Shown in pieces: positions 38,379 through 50,349 of a stretch of DNA of 64,000 nucleotides. The position numbers were made by a program, and so were the translations under genes. The notes under the pieces were generated by a model. It was given only the letters and a program-made list of their open reading frames with translations, searched no databases and had not been told where the DNA came from. Position 1 is the stretch's first letter. Each line of letters starts with the position of its first letter. The stretch comes from Brassica napus. Its lineage: Eukaryota; Streptophyta; Magnoliopsida; Brassicales; Brassicaceae. The stretch is from contig NC_063437.1 of NCBI RefSeq assembly GCF_020379485.1, forward strand, positions 20,175,726 to 20,239,725, given 5' to 3'.

Positions 38379-39100
38379 AGCTCTCTGAGATTGATTGTTG
38401 TTGTTTCCGTTCTCTTCTCGTCGCCTTCTTCCTCGAGATTATAAATGCGATTCGAAGGTGGTGATGAGGAGATGCGTGTGCACTTCCTTGGTGTGATATT
38501 ACGGTCGTGCCCTTTTCTAAATCATCATCCGTTACTTTCTACCCCTATCCGTTAAGGCTAATCAGTGGAACTGATGATGGTGATGTGGCATTTTATTACT
38601 GTCCACTGATAAAAAAAAACGTTTGATCTCATTATCCATAATTTCTCATATTATTTTTTTGTTAATTTTATAATAATAAACTTAGATTAATTTATTTTAA
38701 CAATTTTTCAATTTTTAAAAAATAAGTATACCATTAAAAAGATATGTGGCGTAATCGTCTCTCTATTTTTAAGGTTAGAAACCTGATCTACCTATTTTAT
38801 ATAATTTTTTTTGTTTAAACTATTTTTTAATGAAAAAATCTTTGTAGATGCAATCAATAAGTGCTTTTAAAACCATAAAATTACATTCTTAAATTTTGAA
38901 TTTAAAACCATATCTTTTTTGTCGTCTATCCCACATGGCCACATCATTCAAGTCTTGTAAACTTGTTTTCTTTTTTAAAGGAGATCCAGTTTAATTTATC
39001 TATCTATCTTTCTTTTGAAAAAAAGAGTATAATAGCTTCTCCCTTTTTATTCCATAGAGTTTACTATCCTCTTCACGTTTGTTTGTTTGTTTTGCTTTGA
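38379..39100. other. HAD gene upstream region
   Basis: About 720 bp of promoter and AT-rich sequence before a hAT-type element. No gene seen. Confidence 0.5.
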
Positions 39101-39108
39101 GAAAAAAT

Positions 39109-39746
39109 TAAAGGTGGGCAAAAAACCCAAACCGAACCGAACCGAACCAACCAAACCGAAGTTAAACCGAACCAAACCAAACCGTGCTCTTTATGTAACC
39201 CAATTGGTTCATGTTTTACTCAATCCGAACGGTTTGGTTTGGTTTGGGTTTAAACCGAACTAAACCAAACCAAACCGATAATCCAATATATATATAGTAA
39301 AAATATATATGATATATATATATATGTATTAACATATTGCAAATTGTAGTTAAAGTTTCATTTTTCATTTTCTCATAATTTTCATATCTTAAAAAAAAAT
39401 TATAAATACGATTCAAATAATACTACTACATATAAAATCATGTAGCATAAGTTTTTATATTCTCACTCTATCGTTTATGAGTTGATTATTTTTTATTAAA
39501 AGTATAAAACGGATGCTTTCATATTTTATAACCAACCCGAACTACACCGAACTAAACTAGACCATAATAATGTAAACCGAACTAAATCTAAACCAAACCG
39601 AACTGAACCGAACCGAATTAAACCCAAACCGAACCCAAACCAAAGCTACTTTGGTTTTAATTGGTTTGAGTTTTATAAAACCCAAATTACCCAAACCAAA
39701 CCGAACCCAAACCGAATCCGAAACTAAACCGAAATGCCCACCCCTA
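39109..39746. mobile_element. Non-autonomous hAT-type element with CCGAA arrays, copy 2
   Basis: A 638-bp element. The right end is TGCCCACCCCTA, and the left end TAAAGGTGGGCA is its slightly mutated inverse. Flanks GAAAAAAT and AGAAAAAT resemble a decayed 8-bp duplication. Both ends are dense in AACCGAACCGAACC read in the same direction. A palindromic core has CCGAACGGTTTGGTTTGG. No coding capacity. Confidence 0.7.
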
Positions 39747-40542
39747 AGAAAAATGTATTGTATTTCATGTAACCTGATATTTTGCATGGAGAAACATGTA
39801 ATTTCATTAGTGAGAAAGTTAATCATTGATTGATAAAAAAAAGTTTGGAAAATTGGGTCCTCACCAATTATGTGCCATGCAAACTAATACAAGGATACAA
39901 ATGGGGAAACGGTCGATTTCAGAAGGACCGACCCCTTTTGAAATACGTGACTTAGAAAATTCACTAACGGCCCCACATGTTTGATAAATATGGGCCACAC
40001 GATTAAGAATATAGTTTGGCCCATCATGGATCAGGAGGCCGGATCCATTCTCCACCACCACTAGTGTGGTAGCCGAGGGAGATGTTTAAATTCCGCAAGA
40101 ACGATTACTAGTTTTGGTTTAGACAAATGTTAAGAGTTAGATATTTGTATTAATGAATGCAGCTTGTTACATACAATTTTTGTTGTTGAGAACTGAAAGA
40201 AATACACCTTTTTAATACAGTTTCAGGATGAGTTTATTCAATCTTTTTTTTGTTAAGAGGAAAACCAAGTTTCAGTATTTTCAGATGCTTTTATCTAAAA
40301 ATAATAATTAAGTACAAAGTAGTTTCAAATAAAAAATATGATAGATAAGATATATAAAACATCATGGTTCATGATATGGGTTGATAAAGTCTCATGATAA
40401 CATTGATAAGGGAACATAAGTCCATATACGGACCCATATTGGAGATTTTTGAGTGTCATTGCCATTAATGTTCAAAAACGACGTAACGTCGTTGTTAAAG
40501 TATCTATCATATCCAATATACCATAATATATCTCACTATATT

Positions 40543-40589
40543 AGATCGATCAATTCTGGGTGCACAAAGAAAAAAAAGATCGATCAATT
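40543..40589 (+). repeat. A-tailed micro-insertion with target duplication
   Basis: A perfect 13-bp repeat, AGATCGATCAATT, at 40543-40555 and 40577-40589. It flanks the 21-bp insert that starts CTGGGTGCACAAAG and ends in A7. Confidence 0.7.
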
Positions 40590-41301
40590 TTGTTGAATTG
40601 GACAATGCAACAAAAGATTTTTAAAATATTCTATAATTGAAGATCCATCGGCCCAATGAAACAATCTTATATATCCATATTAGTGACGGCCCATAATTCA
40701 TCTAATTCCTTGGTGGAGCTGGAGTATCTAAAATGATTGCATCTACATGACTTAATTCCTTAGTGAAACAGTTGCTCAAATAAAGGTCTTTCAAGTAAGA
40801 TCTTAGTTCAGCTGTTACTCAAATGAATAAAGAGCTGGTATAGACATAACTTTTGTTGTGTTGGTGGAGATCGGTTTTCCGCTTCTTAAAAATGTATTAT
40901 CCCTTCCAAAGTTACCGATTGTCCATACGAATATGCGTTATAATGGTTGAAATTTTAGTTTTTGTTGAGTCAATCTTAAAATATGATAGCGACAAACTAT
41001 ACAATTGTGTTGATGGGCACATTAAGTTTTAATCGAGTAAACACCAAAAACAATTATAGTAGCCAAATAACATTAATACACTTGATATATGCTACATTGA
41101 GTTCACTGCATGTTGACGGGTTCAACATTACCAACGCCTCAAGAAAAAAAAACACTATAAGAACTAAATATGACGTAACTACTTGAAATTTTACCCAAGA
41201 AATGGTGGGAAGGTTTCATACTCCATTCCTACTGCCAAGACAAGAATTAGAGATAAAAATAAGACCTATAGAATTAGTCTAATCAGGATTAGCATCTAAT
41301 C

Positions 41302-41418
41302 TATGCTAGATTCCGTTTTAGCCTTTTAGGATAAATCCCCTCGAGTGACCGAAACTTCCGTTTTTATGCTAGATTCCGTTTTAGCCTTTTAGGATAAATC
41401 CCCTCGAGTGGCCGAAAC
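41302..41418. repeat. Tandem duplication, 63-bp period
   Basis: TATGCTAGATTCCGTTTTAG and the following ~33 bp, through CCTCGAGTG.CCGAAAC, occur at 41302 and 41365 with one mismatch. A recent duplication. Confidence 0.9.
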
Positions 41419-42350
41419 AGAAGCTTTCAAGTTCAAACTAATTTACGAGTGAAACATGGTTGAAATATAAATTACTAAATATGGTTGAAATCATAATGTA
41501 AATATGGCAATCCTATTTTCAACTTCAAAATGAGTTATAGAGCCAACATGACACCATAACTGATTCATATTATTCAGTCTTACTTTTACCCTTAATATAT
41601 ATAGCAGATTCTAATGATTTGGCCTACATAGAGGAAGAGTTTGAATTGGGATTCTATGGTTGTTTTGGGAATGTATAGATGGATATTATCCTTTCGAACC
41701 GTGGATTTTCAAGTCTAAGAATTGGACTTTGCCACAACTATTTCAACACGTGTAACCATTACAAGTCATGTATTGAGCATGTCATTTACACATGGAACCA
41801 CATAGAAGAGTTAGCTGTCAAACCTTTTGATGCATGTAATAGCTTTCAACGTTCAACTTCTATCATGTTTTTTTTGGCCAGAAGCAAGAATGGGTATTTA
41901 TCTGACTTAATATTACTGGTTTAAGGTATTGAATATTGTATGTGATGTAAAGGATTTGAGAAGTTAAGGTAAGAGTGAATACTTAATATCTGTAAAGAGG
42001 CTTTTATTTATGTCAAAATAAAATAGTACAGATGTTTATATTTTAGCACTGGCGTAACATATCCTGATTCTAGCTGGGAGAGAACTGCTAGCTGAGAATA
42101 AAAATTATGCTGAAATTGTGATATTTGATTGTATATTTATCCACTGGTATGTACTGCCGACTGCCTTCTGACCAAGAGATTGATGATAGTTATATTTGCA
42201 CATACTGTAGTTTGATTGTTTCGTACTATCATTAGTATGATCAGTGACACTATTATATGGACACAGAACCATTAATTTGTTATAAAAGGAAAATCTTACA
42301 ACAGCACCAATTGATCTTTATTTTGTTGTTAAAACCACGGTCTTTTGTTC

Positions 42351-42614
42351 TTTTTTTTTTGAAACACTACTTCATTCATTCATTTAGAGTTAGGTAGAGG
42401 CCATAAAATCCTCATTTACACTTAAAACCTGCTTTGCAAGCAGATCAGCGTTTGTGTTTTCTTCCCTAAGAATCCATCTAAAAGAAACAGATTCAAACGC
42501 AGCAGAAATACATAAGATATCAGCTACTACACCATAGAGCTCCGGCGCCGGGCTCCTGTTGATAATGCTGTTGATTAGAGTTTTTGAGTCCGATTGGATA
42601 CTCAAGCTCACAAT
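42351..42614 (-). mobile_element. 5'-truncated LINE (3' end with RNase H-like C-terminus)
   Basis: A 264-bp insertion flanked by a perfect 17-bp repeat, ACCACGGTCTTTTGTTC (42334-42350 and 42615-42631). T10 at the left marks a poly(A) tail on the minus strand. The minus strand encodes the end of a plant LINE ORF2: QSDSKTLINSIINRS, then VSFRWILREENTNADLLAKQ. That is the C-terminal RNase H-like (RVT_3) region, with its typical N-x-xAD-xLA motif. The reverse transcriptase is missing through 5' truncation. Confidence 0.92.
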
Positions 42615-42631
42615 ACCACGGTCTTTTGTTC

Positions 42632-43095
42632 ACAAATCACAAATTAATGGAAAATGCAAAAATAAAAGAGAAATAATCGAGGCAACATAACAAAAACTTA
42701 ATTTGACGAAGGAACTATAAATTAAGCGTAGAAAACGAATTGTAGCTTCTTATAATATTTGTTAATTCAGTGATTCTTCATCACATCTCTAATTATCATA
42801 GATGATTTTTAACAAGATGATTACGTCTGCCGAGACCAGATATTAGTTGAACTCGAAGGGAATTAATCAGAACGAATGTGCTCATTGATGATTCACATTT
42901 TAGCACTTAAATTTTATTTTCCCCATAAAATATGTCATTATCTTACCTCACTCGACATACTTGACCGGTCTCTTGTCGCCAAGTTTTGCCGCACAACTAT
43001 AAATAGATGTGCTGCGCTCATGCACTCTTCACTACCCAAAAACAACATCTTCCCTCACAACAAACCGAACAATTGCTAAAGTGACAAACCAAAAC
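42632..43095 (+). promoter_or_regulatory. M17 promoter and 5' UTR
   Basis: A good TATA box, TATAAATA, at 42998-43005 lies about 90 bp before the M17 start. An RY-type CATGCA at 43019-43024 lies in the presumed 5' UTR. Seed expression is known for the Arabidopsis gene; the role of these sites is inferred. Confidence 0.6.
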
Positions 43096-43840
43096 ATGGG
43101 CAGCCTCAAGTCTCTCGCTCTCTTGGCTTTGCTCTTTTCCCTCTCTCTCGCTGTTTTTGCCGACACATCCAATGACGCCGCTACACATGGTATACAACTA
43201 TATATATATATATAGTTTTTCTTTTTATGCTTTCACATTAATGATGTTGGAATGTTAACTACATGGCCTGACGTAAAATAACTTTTAAACCACACGTGCA
43301 GCTAAGGAAGAAGTGAAACCAAGTGAAGCGACCGATGCCATAGAGCCACAACAACGTGGTTGTAGATACGGATGCTGCGGAGCCTATGCTTATGGACAGT
43401 GCGCCGCTTGCTGCAGCCGACCTCAGGCCGCGGAGGCCGAAACCGAGGCCAATGACGTTGTTGTAGAGCCTGAGCAGCGGGGGCGTGGTGGTTGTAGGTA
43501 CGGATGTTGCGGATCCTACGCTTTTGGACGGTGCAGCGCTTGCTGCAGCAAAGCCCAAGCTGAGGAGGCTATGAATACCGAGGCTGTTGAGGAGAACGCT
43601 GTTGAGCCTCAGCAAAGGGGTGGTGGTTGTAGGTACGGATGTTGCGGATCATGGCGTTATGGACGGTGCAGCTACTGTTGCCGAGGTCCTCAAGCCGAGG
43701 CTGAAGTTGTTGAGCCCCAGCAAATCCGTAGATGTAGGTACGGTTGCTGCGGAAGGTACCCTTATCCGCGATGCAGTGTTTGCTGTACCAAGAAGATGGC
43801 TACAGAGGAAGAGAAGAAAACAGAAGAAGCTAAGCCATGA
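43096..43840 (+). CDS. M17: Late-embryogenesis seed protein M17, repeated Cys-rich domains
   Basis: Two exons, 43096-43189 and 43302-43840, giving 210 residues. A signal peptide (about 1-22, LALLALLFSLSLAVFA) precedes four copies of an 18-residue hexacysteine unit C-x3-CC-x7-C-x2-CC, at about residues 52-69, 96-113, 141-158 and 176-193. The units (for example CRYGCCGSYAFGRCSACC) are basic. The spacers are acidic and rich in Ala/Glu, and end with the repeated border VEPQQR or EPEQR. Arabidopsis M17 is a late-embryogenesis-abundant type seed transcript of this design. The layout also resembles secreted precursors that release several Cys-rich peptides. Biochemical function is not established. 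Confidence 0.92.
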
Positions 43841-46722
43841 ATTGGCGTGTAACACAAACTCTTATGTTTGTATGCATGGAATGAATGGTTATTACTATTA
43901 CGTACGTATGTCAAAATAAGAGAAATGTTGCAAAGCTCTATGTAGCTCAATAAAAGAAGTCTTAGGTTCTTATGCATGTATTTTGTATTTTTGTTATGTG
44001 GTGTTTTCTCGTGAAGATTACAATAATAACAACTGTTTAATATCAAATCGTCACGGTATTTAACTTATAATAATGAAAAGCATGTCGCTAGCTAGGTTAA
44101 AAAAATCATAGTATAATCCCCACTGATCATCACCCTTATATAACTCATGAAAAGTTGGATTAAATTTAACAATTTTCCATAATGCGTAAAAGATGTTACA
44201 CCATCAGTCCATCATAAAACTTTGGTGTAAAATGGCTAATTTAATTTCTGTGTATTATTATTTTGTTTTGATAATTAAGAGGTTTCGTTGTTAATATAAT
44301 GACAAATTAGTCTTAATTACCACTAGCTATGAAAAACACATTTGTTCTTAATCTATGTCTGTATCATCCGATTTACATCCACTTAATATTTTCACTACTC
44401 CACTAATTGGTGGTCTTCTTCTTCGGAATTTTTTTTTCAGAATTGTAGGGTCAAAATTTGTTATTATGAAGTTATGAATGTGTTTGAGGGGAGAAGGGGT
44501 CCTCCATCATCAAAGAAATATGGACGGTTGTGCTGGAGTTTAACGAGACAAGATCTTGATAGGATAATATTATTTGACTATAGATTTCTAGTTATTAAGA
44601 TTCAAAGCATGTCTTCCCGACACATCGTGCATTTCAATTTCATGATCATTCTATTCATCTAATCGCTTTTTAGTCAACTCCCCGGTCCTTTGACTCTAGC
44701 TTCTGATCAATCTCTTTGATAGCTAAACTGAATGTATATATAATCTTAGATAAATTTTGTTTGTGTCTGGTAATGGTTGAACTTCAAGGTAAATAGAGGA
44801 CATTAAAAACACTAAAAATTGAGTGGCGACATTCGATTCAGACACTATTTTAGTTTTCGAGTCTAAAAGGATTCCATTCATTCAAATACACGATTTGAAA
44901 TTAACTTGTTGATGTTGACATTCGATTAGACACGATTTTATAAAGCTGATCGTATAATAATAATTCTATATCAGATAACTAATCTTAGCACAAATGACAT
45001 GCTTTTCCCATATCATATCTAGTTGTGTGAGTAAATTTTAGTTTAAGAAAGCGAATTTACTAAGAGGAGACATAATTTTTTTTTGAGATTACTAGAAATC
45101 TTACGGCATAGCCAATATATATAGTCTGTTAACAAACAAAACAAAGCCATAGTCTTACAGTGTTATTTTGTTTAGGATAACACAACAAATAAAAAGTGAA
45201 ACTATCAACAATAAAGTGATCATACAATGGGAAAACTAGAAGAGAAAAAAAGTTGAAATGAGAAGGACAATATGGAACCCACTGGAGCAATAAGAGGGGA
45301 TGGTAATTGGAGGGACTTTTCATGTGTCCACCATACTTTGGATACGTACGTGTCGTCCAGATACAGATGATGCTACAAAGATAACGATGATGATGGGCAT
45401 GACCATGGTAGGCAAATCTTTGGCAGATAATCAAGTGAGCATTGCCATGTCCTTGCCACTACCGCATAACCCAACTGCTACAGTTTCACATTATCAACGA
45501 ATCTTACTGGCATGCATACGAGAAGCGCCACCGCCATTTCACATTTATGTCATTATTTTAACATTATACCAAAATGCAAGAAGTTATGATAACTGAAGAA
45601 TTATTCTTATGGTTTATTACTTATAATATTCCTTTTGCCTTTAGTGCGATGTAATATTGTATTTTTTCATAAAATAATAAAGCACGAATAGTTGATTATA
45701 TTTTGATGAGAGTGCTTGCATGTTCTTATATTACCAATAAGAAACCTACATTTGGTTGCTATTATATAATGCATATATAAAGTCTGAGACAATAAAAAAG
45801 ACTGAGACAATAAAAACTTACAAAGCCTTTAAAAAAGTGAAAAATTAACCCAAATAAAAACAAAGTGAAACAAAACAAGTAATTTGATCCAATTTTTTTT
45901 TGATCCAAAATAAAAACAAAACAAGTAACATACGCCCTTCTTAAAAAAAACAAAAACAAAAACAAAAGTAACATAAAATTACATCCAATAACTAAATGAT
46001 ACGAAACATGAGACGTCACATCGAGTTGCATGAATCCACAGAGTCCACAACACTAAAATGCAAAATACAAATAGGGACAATGAATCTTTTAATCTATGTG
46101 GTCCGATGAAAATCTTTTGAATAAACCCACTCAGCCAAGAAGAAAAACATTTATTTAGTTAAACTATATCAATGCATATTTCATTCTCTTGAATACATTT
46201 GTTTTCAAACGTTAAATCAGTAATGGAAAAGTAATTTACCAACAACCGAACTACTATATTGCTTGTATTATTATTAAGTTCTAAAACATTTGGTTGGTCG
46301 TTTCAATTATAGTCTAAAACAAGTACTATCTATGGGCGTTAAGAACTTGAAATAACATGCATGTGGTTGTGATAATATATATGTTAATCAGATCCCTTAT
46401 CTTCTTATCTTAATTCTACAAAGTCTTCGGTGGATAAAACAAATCCTTTAAAATCTTCATATAGATTTCTTTTCATTATTTTTATCCATTACAAAAGTTT
46501 CTTTAATATTTTCTCTCTCGTTGTCTTGTTAGAACATTACTTTAAACTTGCTTAGTCCGTAACTCAAAGCTAGATCCAATCTTAGTTTTATTTTCCTGTC
46601 CGCCTCTCTGTCCTCTCTCTTAATCTCATTGACAACTCTCAACATTTCCTGAAATAAACGAGCATAGAGAATCTTTTATATATAAGAGAACGAAAAACAA
46701 CAAGAAGCTGGAAACTTTGGAT
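43841..46722. other. Intergenic between M17 and ARR8, no gene recognised
   Basis: About 2.9 kb. In Arabidopsis this interval holds M10 and two strictosidine synthase-like genes; I see no trace of them. A short 18-bp tandem duplication, AGTCTGAGACAATAAAAA, lies near 45783-45818. The ORFs of 90-101 codons near 45.1-46.0 kb are on AT-rich DNA without recognisable protein. Confidence 0.55.
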
Positions 46723-47810
46723 ATGGGTATGGCAACAGAGTCACAGTTCCATGTTTTGGCTGTTGATGATAGTCTAGTTGATCGGAAAATGATAGAGAGA
46801 TTGCTGCAAAAGTCTTCATGTCAAGGTAAACAGCAGAAAATGGCTATAGGATCTCTCAGCTTTGTTATTGGAGAAAGATAGAGAGAGAGATTCTAAGAAA
46901 GTTTTATTTTGTTTGTATTTTGCAGTAACTACAGTTGATTCAGGGTCTAAGGCTCTTGAGTTTCTGGGTTTGAGAGAAAGCAATGAGAGCAACGACCCAA
47001 ATGCACCCTCTTCATCACCTGTAACACATCAGGTTTATTTATTTATTTTTTTAATTATTCACTATTCAATTGAGTTTTTAATCTACACAATTCATAATAT
47101 TGAAGTTTGTTGGTGGCGTTGTGCAGGAAATTGAAATAAATCTTATAATTACAGATTACTGCATGCCTGGCATGACTGGTTATGATTTGCTCAAGAGAGT
47201 TAAGGTATTATCTTCTTGCTTTTTTTTATGGTATTGTATAAAACAGAAAATTTTGATTTCCTGAGAAATTACATTAAGTTAATATGATTGTGTAGGAATC
47301 AGCAGCATTTAGAAGCATTCCCGTAGTGATAATGTCATCTGAGAACGTTCCTGCTAGAATCTCCAGGTAAGCATCTGTTTCTTTAAAATTAAAATTTTGA
47401 ATCTTATTTGTGAGTTGGCAATTTGGCATTAGTGTTACTTAACTTTGGACCAATAGAACCATTAACAATGTAGATAATGTCCTGAAAATGTAAACAACAG
47501 ATGTCTGGAAGAAGGAGCTGAGGAGTTCTTCTTGAAGCCAGTAAAGTTGGCTGATCTTACCAAGTTGAAACCTCATATGATGAAAACCAAACTGAAGAAA
47601 GAAAGCGAGAACTCAGCAAAAGAAGATAATGCAGTTTTGAAACATGAGATAAGAAAAGAAGAAGAACCATCCGTGATTGAAGTCTTGCCTCTACATCAAG
47701 AAGTTGAACAAGAACCAATGTTGAGTAATAATAAGAGGAAAGCAATGGAAGAAGTGATATCTACTGATCGATCACGTCCTAAATACAATGATATCACAAC
47801 CTTGGTTTGA
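46723..47810 (+). CDS. ARR8: Type-A response regulator of cytokinin signalling
   Basis: Five exons: 46723-46825, 46926-47032, 47127-47204, 47296-47366, 47501-47810. They give 222 residues in frame. The receiver domain covers about residues 8-140: acidic pair Asp15-Asp16 ([19 protein letters not shown]), phospho-acceptor Asp80 ([17 protein letters not shown]), and Lys132 (FFLKPVKL). The C-terminal tail of about 85 residues is Glu/Lys-rich with no Myb/GARP DNA-binding domain, so it is type A, a negative feedback regulator of the two-component phosphorelay. Synteny and the long tail point to ARR8 rather than ARR9. A second ATG two codons in (46729) could also serve. Confidence 0.95.
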
Positions 47811-48536
47811 CCCTTTCTCTCATTCGGTGTCCTGCCGAAGTTTCTATAAAACAAACTTTGCTTCAGAGTTTTTTCACTTGGGTTTGTTGTAGGAATGCTT
47901 CTTCTGGTAAGTACAGGGCTGGCATAGAGAATTAAGAGGAGAGATATATGTAGATAATGATGGTAATGGACCTAATGGTAGTGGTTTTAATTTAGTATTG
48001 TTCATTATGAAAAATCAGTAGTTTCCCAGTTTTGTTTATTTTTCTTAGTTTTCTGGTATCAAAACAATCTCAAGAGTAAATAAATTTTAATGAGTTTCTT
48101 ATTTCCATGTTATGCATGAGTCTATGAGACTTCTGATAGTGTTGCTCAGAAAAAAAAGAGAGACTCCTGATAGTGTGATGATGAATATATTTTAAAAAAA
48201 CTTGAAAAATAAATGAATGATTCCATTTGTTTCCATGTAAGATATAACTGCATCCCCATTGTTCAAAATTCAAATATTGAAAATAAGGTCTCGATTTATT
48301 TTAATTAATAAATTAAATTTGAATGTATAGAAGAAATCGAACTGTTGACAACTGTTATTAGGGGCATAATATCTCATAAAATCTTAAATTAAATTCATCT
48401 CTCTTTTAGATCTAGGTGTGCTTTGTTTGTTTTGTTTCTTCGCATTTCTCTCGTTTTGTTGAGCTTTCCGACGTTTCGCCGGCGACTGTGTAAAAAATCC
48501 TGATCCCCTTTCAAGACTATAATTTAATTTAATTTT
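47811..48536. other. ARR8 3' flank
   Basis: Holds the ARR8 3' UTR and a micro-insertion at 48126-48176. No gene seen. Confidence 0.5.
48126..48176 (+). repeat. A-tailed micro-insertion with target duplication
   Basis: A 17-bp repeat with one mismatch, GAGACTTCTGATAGTGT / GAGACTCCTGATAGTGT, at 48126-48142 and 48160-48176. It flanks TGCTCAGAAAAAAAAGA. Confidence 0.6.
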
Positions 48537-48781
48537 GAAACCTTGGTGCAGCTCAGAGAAAAGACGTCATCTCTGTGAATTATGAGAAGAATAGATAAAC
48601 TTAAACATACCTACGGTTTTAGACATTTAAATGTGGGTAACAAACAGAGAATATTCTGTAGGACCCGTACAACCTGATTATGCACATTTAAATGTCTAAA
48701 ACCGTGGGTAGATTTAAGTTTATCTATTCTTCTCATAATTCACAGAGATGACGTTTTTTCTCTGAGCTGCACCAAAGTTTC
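48537..48781. repeat. Long inverted repeat, about 99-bp arms and 47-bp loop
   Basis: The left arm (48537-48635) and right arm (48683-48781) are reverse complements with only about six mismatches or indels, from TTTGGTGCAGCTCAGAGAAA outward to AGACATTTAAATGTG inward. If transcribed it would fold into a long hairpin. The right arm belongs to a segment duplicated upstream of the 1589-domain gene. Confidence 0.9.
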
Positions 48782-49050
48782 TCAGAACAAAGTTTCAGGT
48801 AATTTTTCTAGGAAACTCATCATCTTCGTTACTTTCAACGGCTTCACAAATTATGAAAACTCAGATTCTTCCTTGTAAATTTTAATTTAATTGATAAACA
48901 AAAATAAATTTAATTTTAATTTAGTTTCGCTCTGTTTTTCTAAACAACGCCGTTCGGAGATTCTGTTTTCATTAAGTACTCATGAATCTTTAATCCACAT
49001 GAAAAGAATCTTTATCAATTCAAAGAGAAAGATAAAATCTTTTTTTTGTC
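48650..49050. repeat. Duplicated copy of the 1589-gene 5' region (distal copy)
   Basis: It aligns with 50350-50755 through many shared blocks in order: GAATATTC..GGACCC..CCTGATT, CTAAAACC, TTATCTATTNTTC, TTTCTCTGAG, GGAAACTCA, AACTCAG..TTCTTCCTT, CTCTGTTT, ACTNATGAATCTTTA..CCACATGAAA, and a T-rich end with TTTTTTTTGTCA. No 1589 coding exon follows this copy. Confidence 0.8.
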
Positions 49051-49531
49051 AAAGTTATGTATACCAAAAAAAAGTTTATACCAAAAAAAGGTTTAGTTAT
49101 GTAGATTATAGTTTAAAAAAATATATATATACCAAAAAAAAGTTATTACTATTATTTTTATTTTTAGTAATAACTGGTTCTAAAAAATAATAAATTTTAG
49201 AAAAACCAGGTATACGACTGTAAAATTATTACTATTGTTTTTTTTCCTTCTCTTATTTATTTTTTCATAGTTACCACATATACAATTAAAAAACTTACAG
49301 ACAATCCAGCAATATTTTTTTACAGATACAACCTAACAAATCATTAATTCTATATAATAAATGTTAAAAAGGTGTTTGTCTATAAATGATCAAGTTATAA
49401 AGAAACTATTGAAATATTTTCAATAGATTATTGCGACGATATGTGTAAGATGCGTGAGAATCGGCCAGTGTAAAGAAAGACAAAGTAAAACATTGTGGCC
49501 CCTTTAATAAACCCAGAATATTTATTTCACT
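49051..49531. other. AT-rich spacer with ATACCAAAAAAA repeats
   Basis: TATACCAAAAAAAA recurs at about 49059, 49077 and 49127. No gene seen. Confidence 0.5.
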
Positions 49532-49539
49532 GTGTCTAA

Positions 49540-50236
49540 TAGGGGTGGGCATTTTACCCGAAATCCGAAGTGGCACCCGAACCCGATCCGAAAAACCCGA
49601 ACCGAAATCCGAACCGAAGTAGCAAAATATCCGAACGGGTATTGAATTAGGAGAGATTGGATATCCGAACCCGAACGGGTAATATCCGAACCCGAATAGA
49701 TATCCGAAAATAACCGAACATATGATAATTAACCTTATATTTATAGTTTACATCTTTCATTTTATATAAAATATTTATATTGATACTACACATACTTTAA
49801 ATTCATATGATATACATACAATTACGTAGAAGATGATTTGTTATTCGCTTAAAATGCATGTCAAACTTTTTATTTCAGCAATTAACAAAAAGTTACATCC
49901 AAAATTTAAAAACAATAACCAAATTAATGTCTTTTTAGTTTGAAAATGTTATGTCCAAATCTATTAACCATGCAATCTATTAAAAATAAAAAATAGTTAA
50001 GTGAAAAGTTATATATTTAAATACAAGAAATTTGAGAAATGAAAATTTTCATTTTTTTTTCTTCAAAATCTAAATATCTGAACCCGATCCGAAATAACCG
50101 AAACCGAACTTAAAATACCCGAACCCGACCCGAAGTACAGAAATACCCGAACGGGTTCTACACCTCTATACCGAAATACCCGAAAATCCGAAATACCCGA
50201 TCCGAACCCGAACGGGTACCCGAACGCCCACCCCTA
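49540..50236. mobile_element. Non-autonomous hAT-type element with CCGAA arrays, copy 3
   Basis: A 697-bp element with perfect 11-bp inverted ends, TAGGGGTGGGC / GCCCACCCCTA. It is flanked by a perfect 8-bp duplication, GTGTCTAA (49532-49539 and 50237-50244), diagnostic of hAT. About 120-200 bp at each end are packed with ACCCGAA/ATCCGAA read in the same direction. No ORF. It lies between the two copies of the duplicated 5' region. Confidence 0.9.
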
Positions 50237-50349
50237 GTGTCTAACACGAGCGAAAAAGATGCTGGATTTGTGTGCGAACAAGTGTCAATGCCACGTCAAA
50301 TTAATCCAATCGTGGCCGTTGAAAAGATAAATAATTTTTTTAATAAAAA

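Larger units (their letters stand above)
39755..42333. other. Intergenic, no gene recognised
   Basis: About 2.6 kb. It contains a micro-insertion (40543-40589) and a 63-bp tandem duplication (41302-41418). ORFs of 60-81 codons here resemble no protein I know. Confidence 0.55.

Noticed and set aside
42390..42611. RNase H-like ORF as a host gene
   Set aside because: Target duplications and poly(T) on the border show it is the 3' end of a truncated LINE.
45883..45908. Another micro-insertion at TTTGATCCAA
   Set aside because: The repeat is only 9-10 bp and overlaps the T run, so chance or slippage explains it as well.
45129..46031. ORFs of 89-101 codons between M17 and ARR8
   Set aside because: Low-complexity translations of AT-rich DNA on opposite strands; no trace of the strictosidine synthase-like or M10 genes expected from synteny.
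39109..50236. CCGAACCGAACC tracts as simple minisatellites
   Set aside because: The inverted ends and 8-bp target duplications show that they are parts of hAT-type elements.
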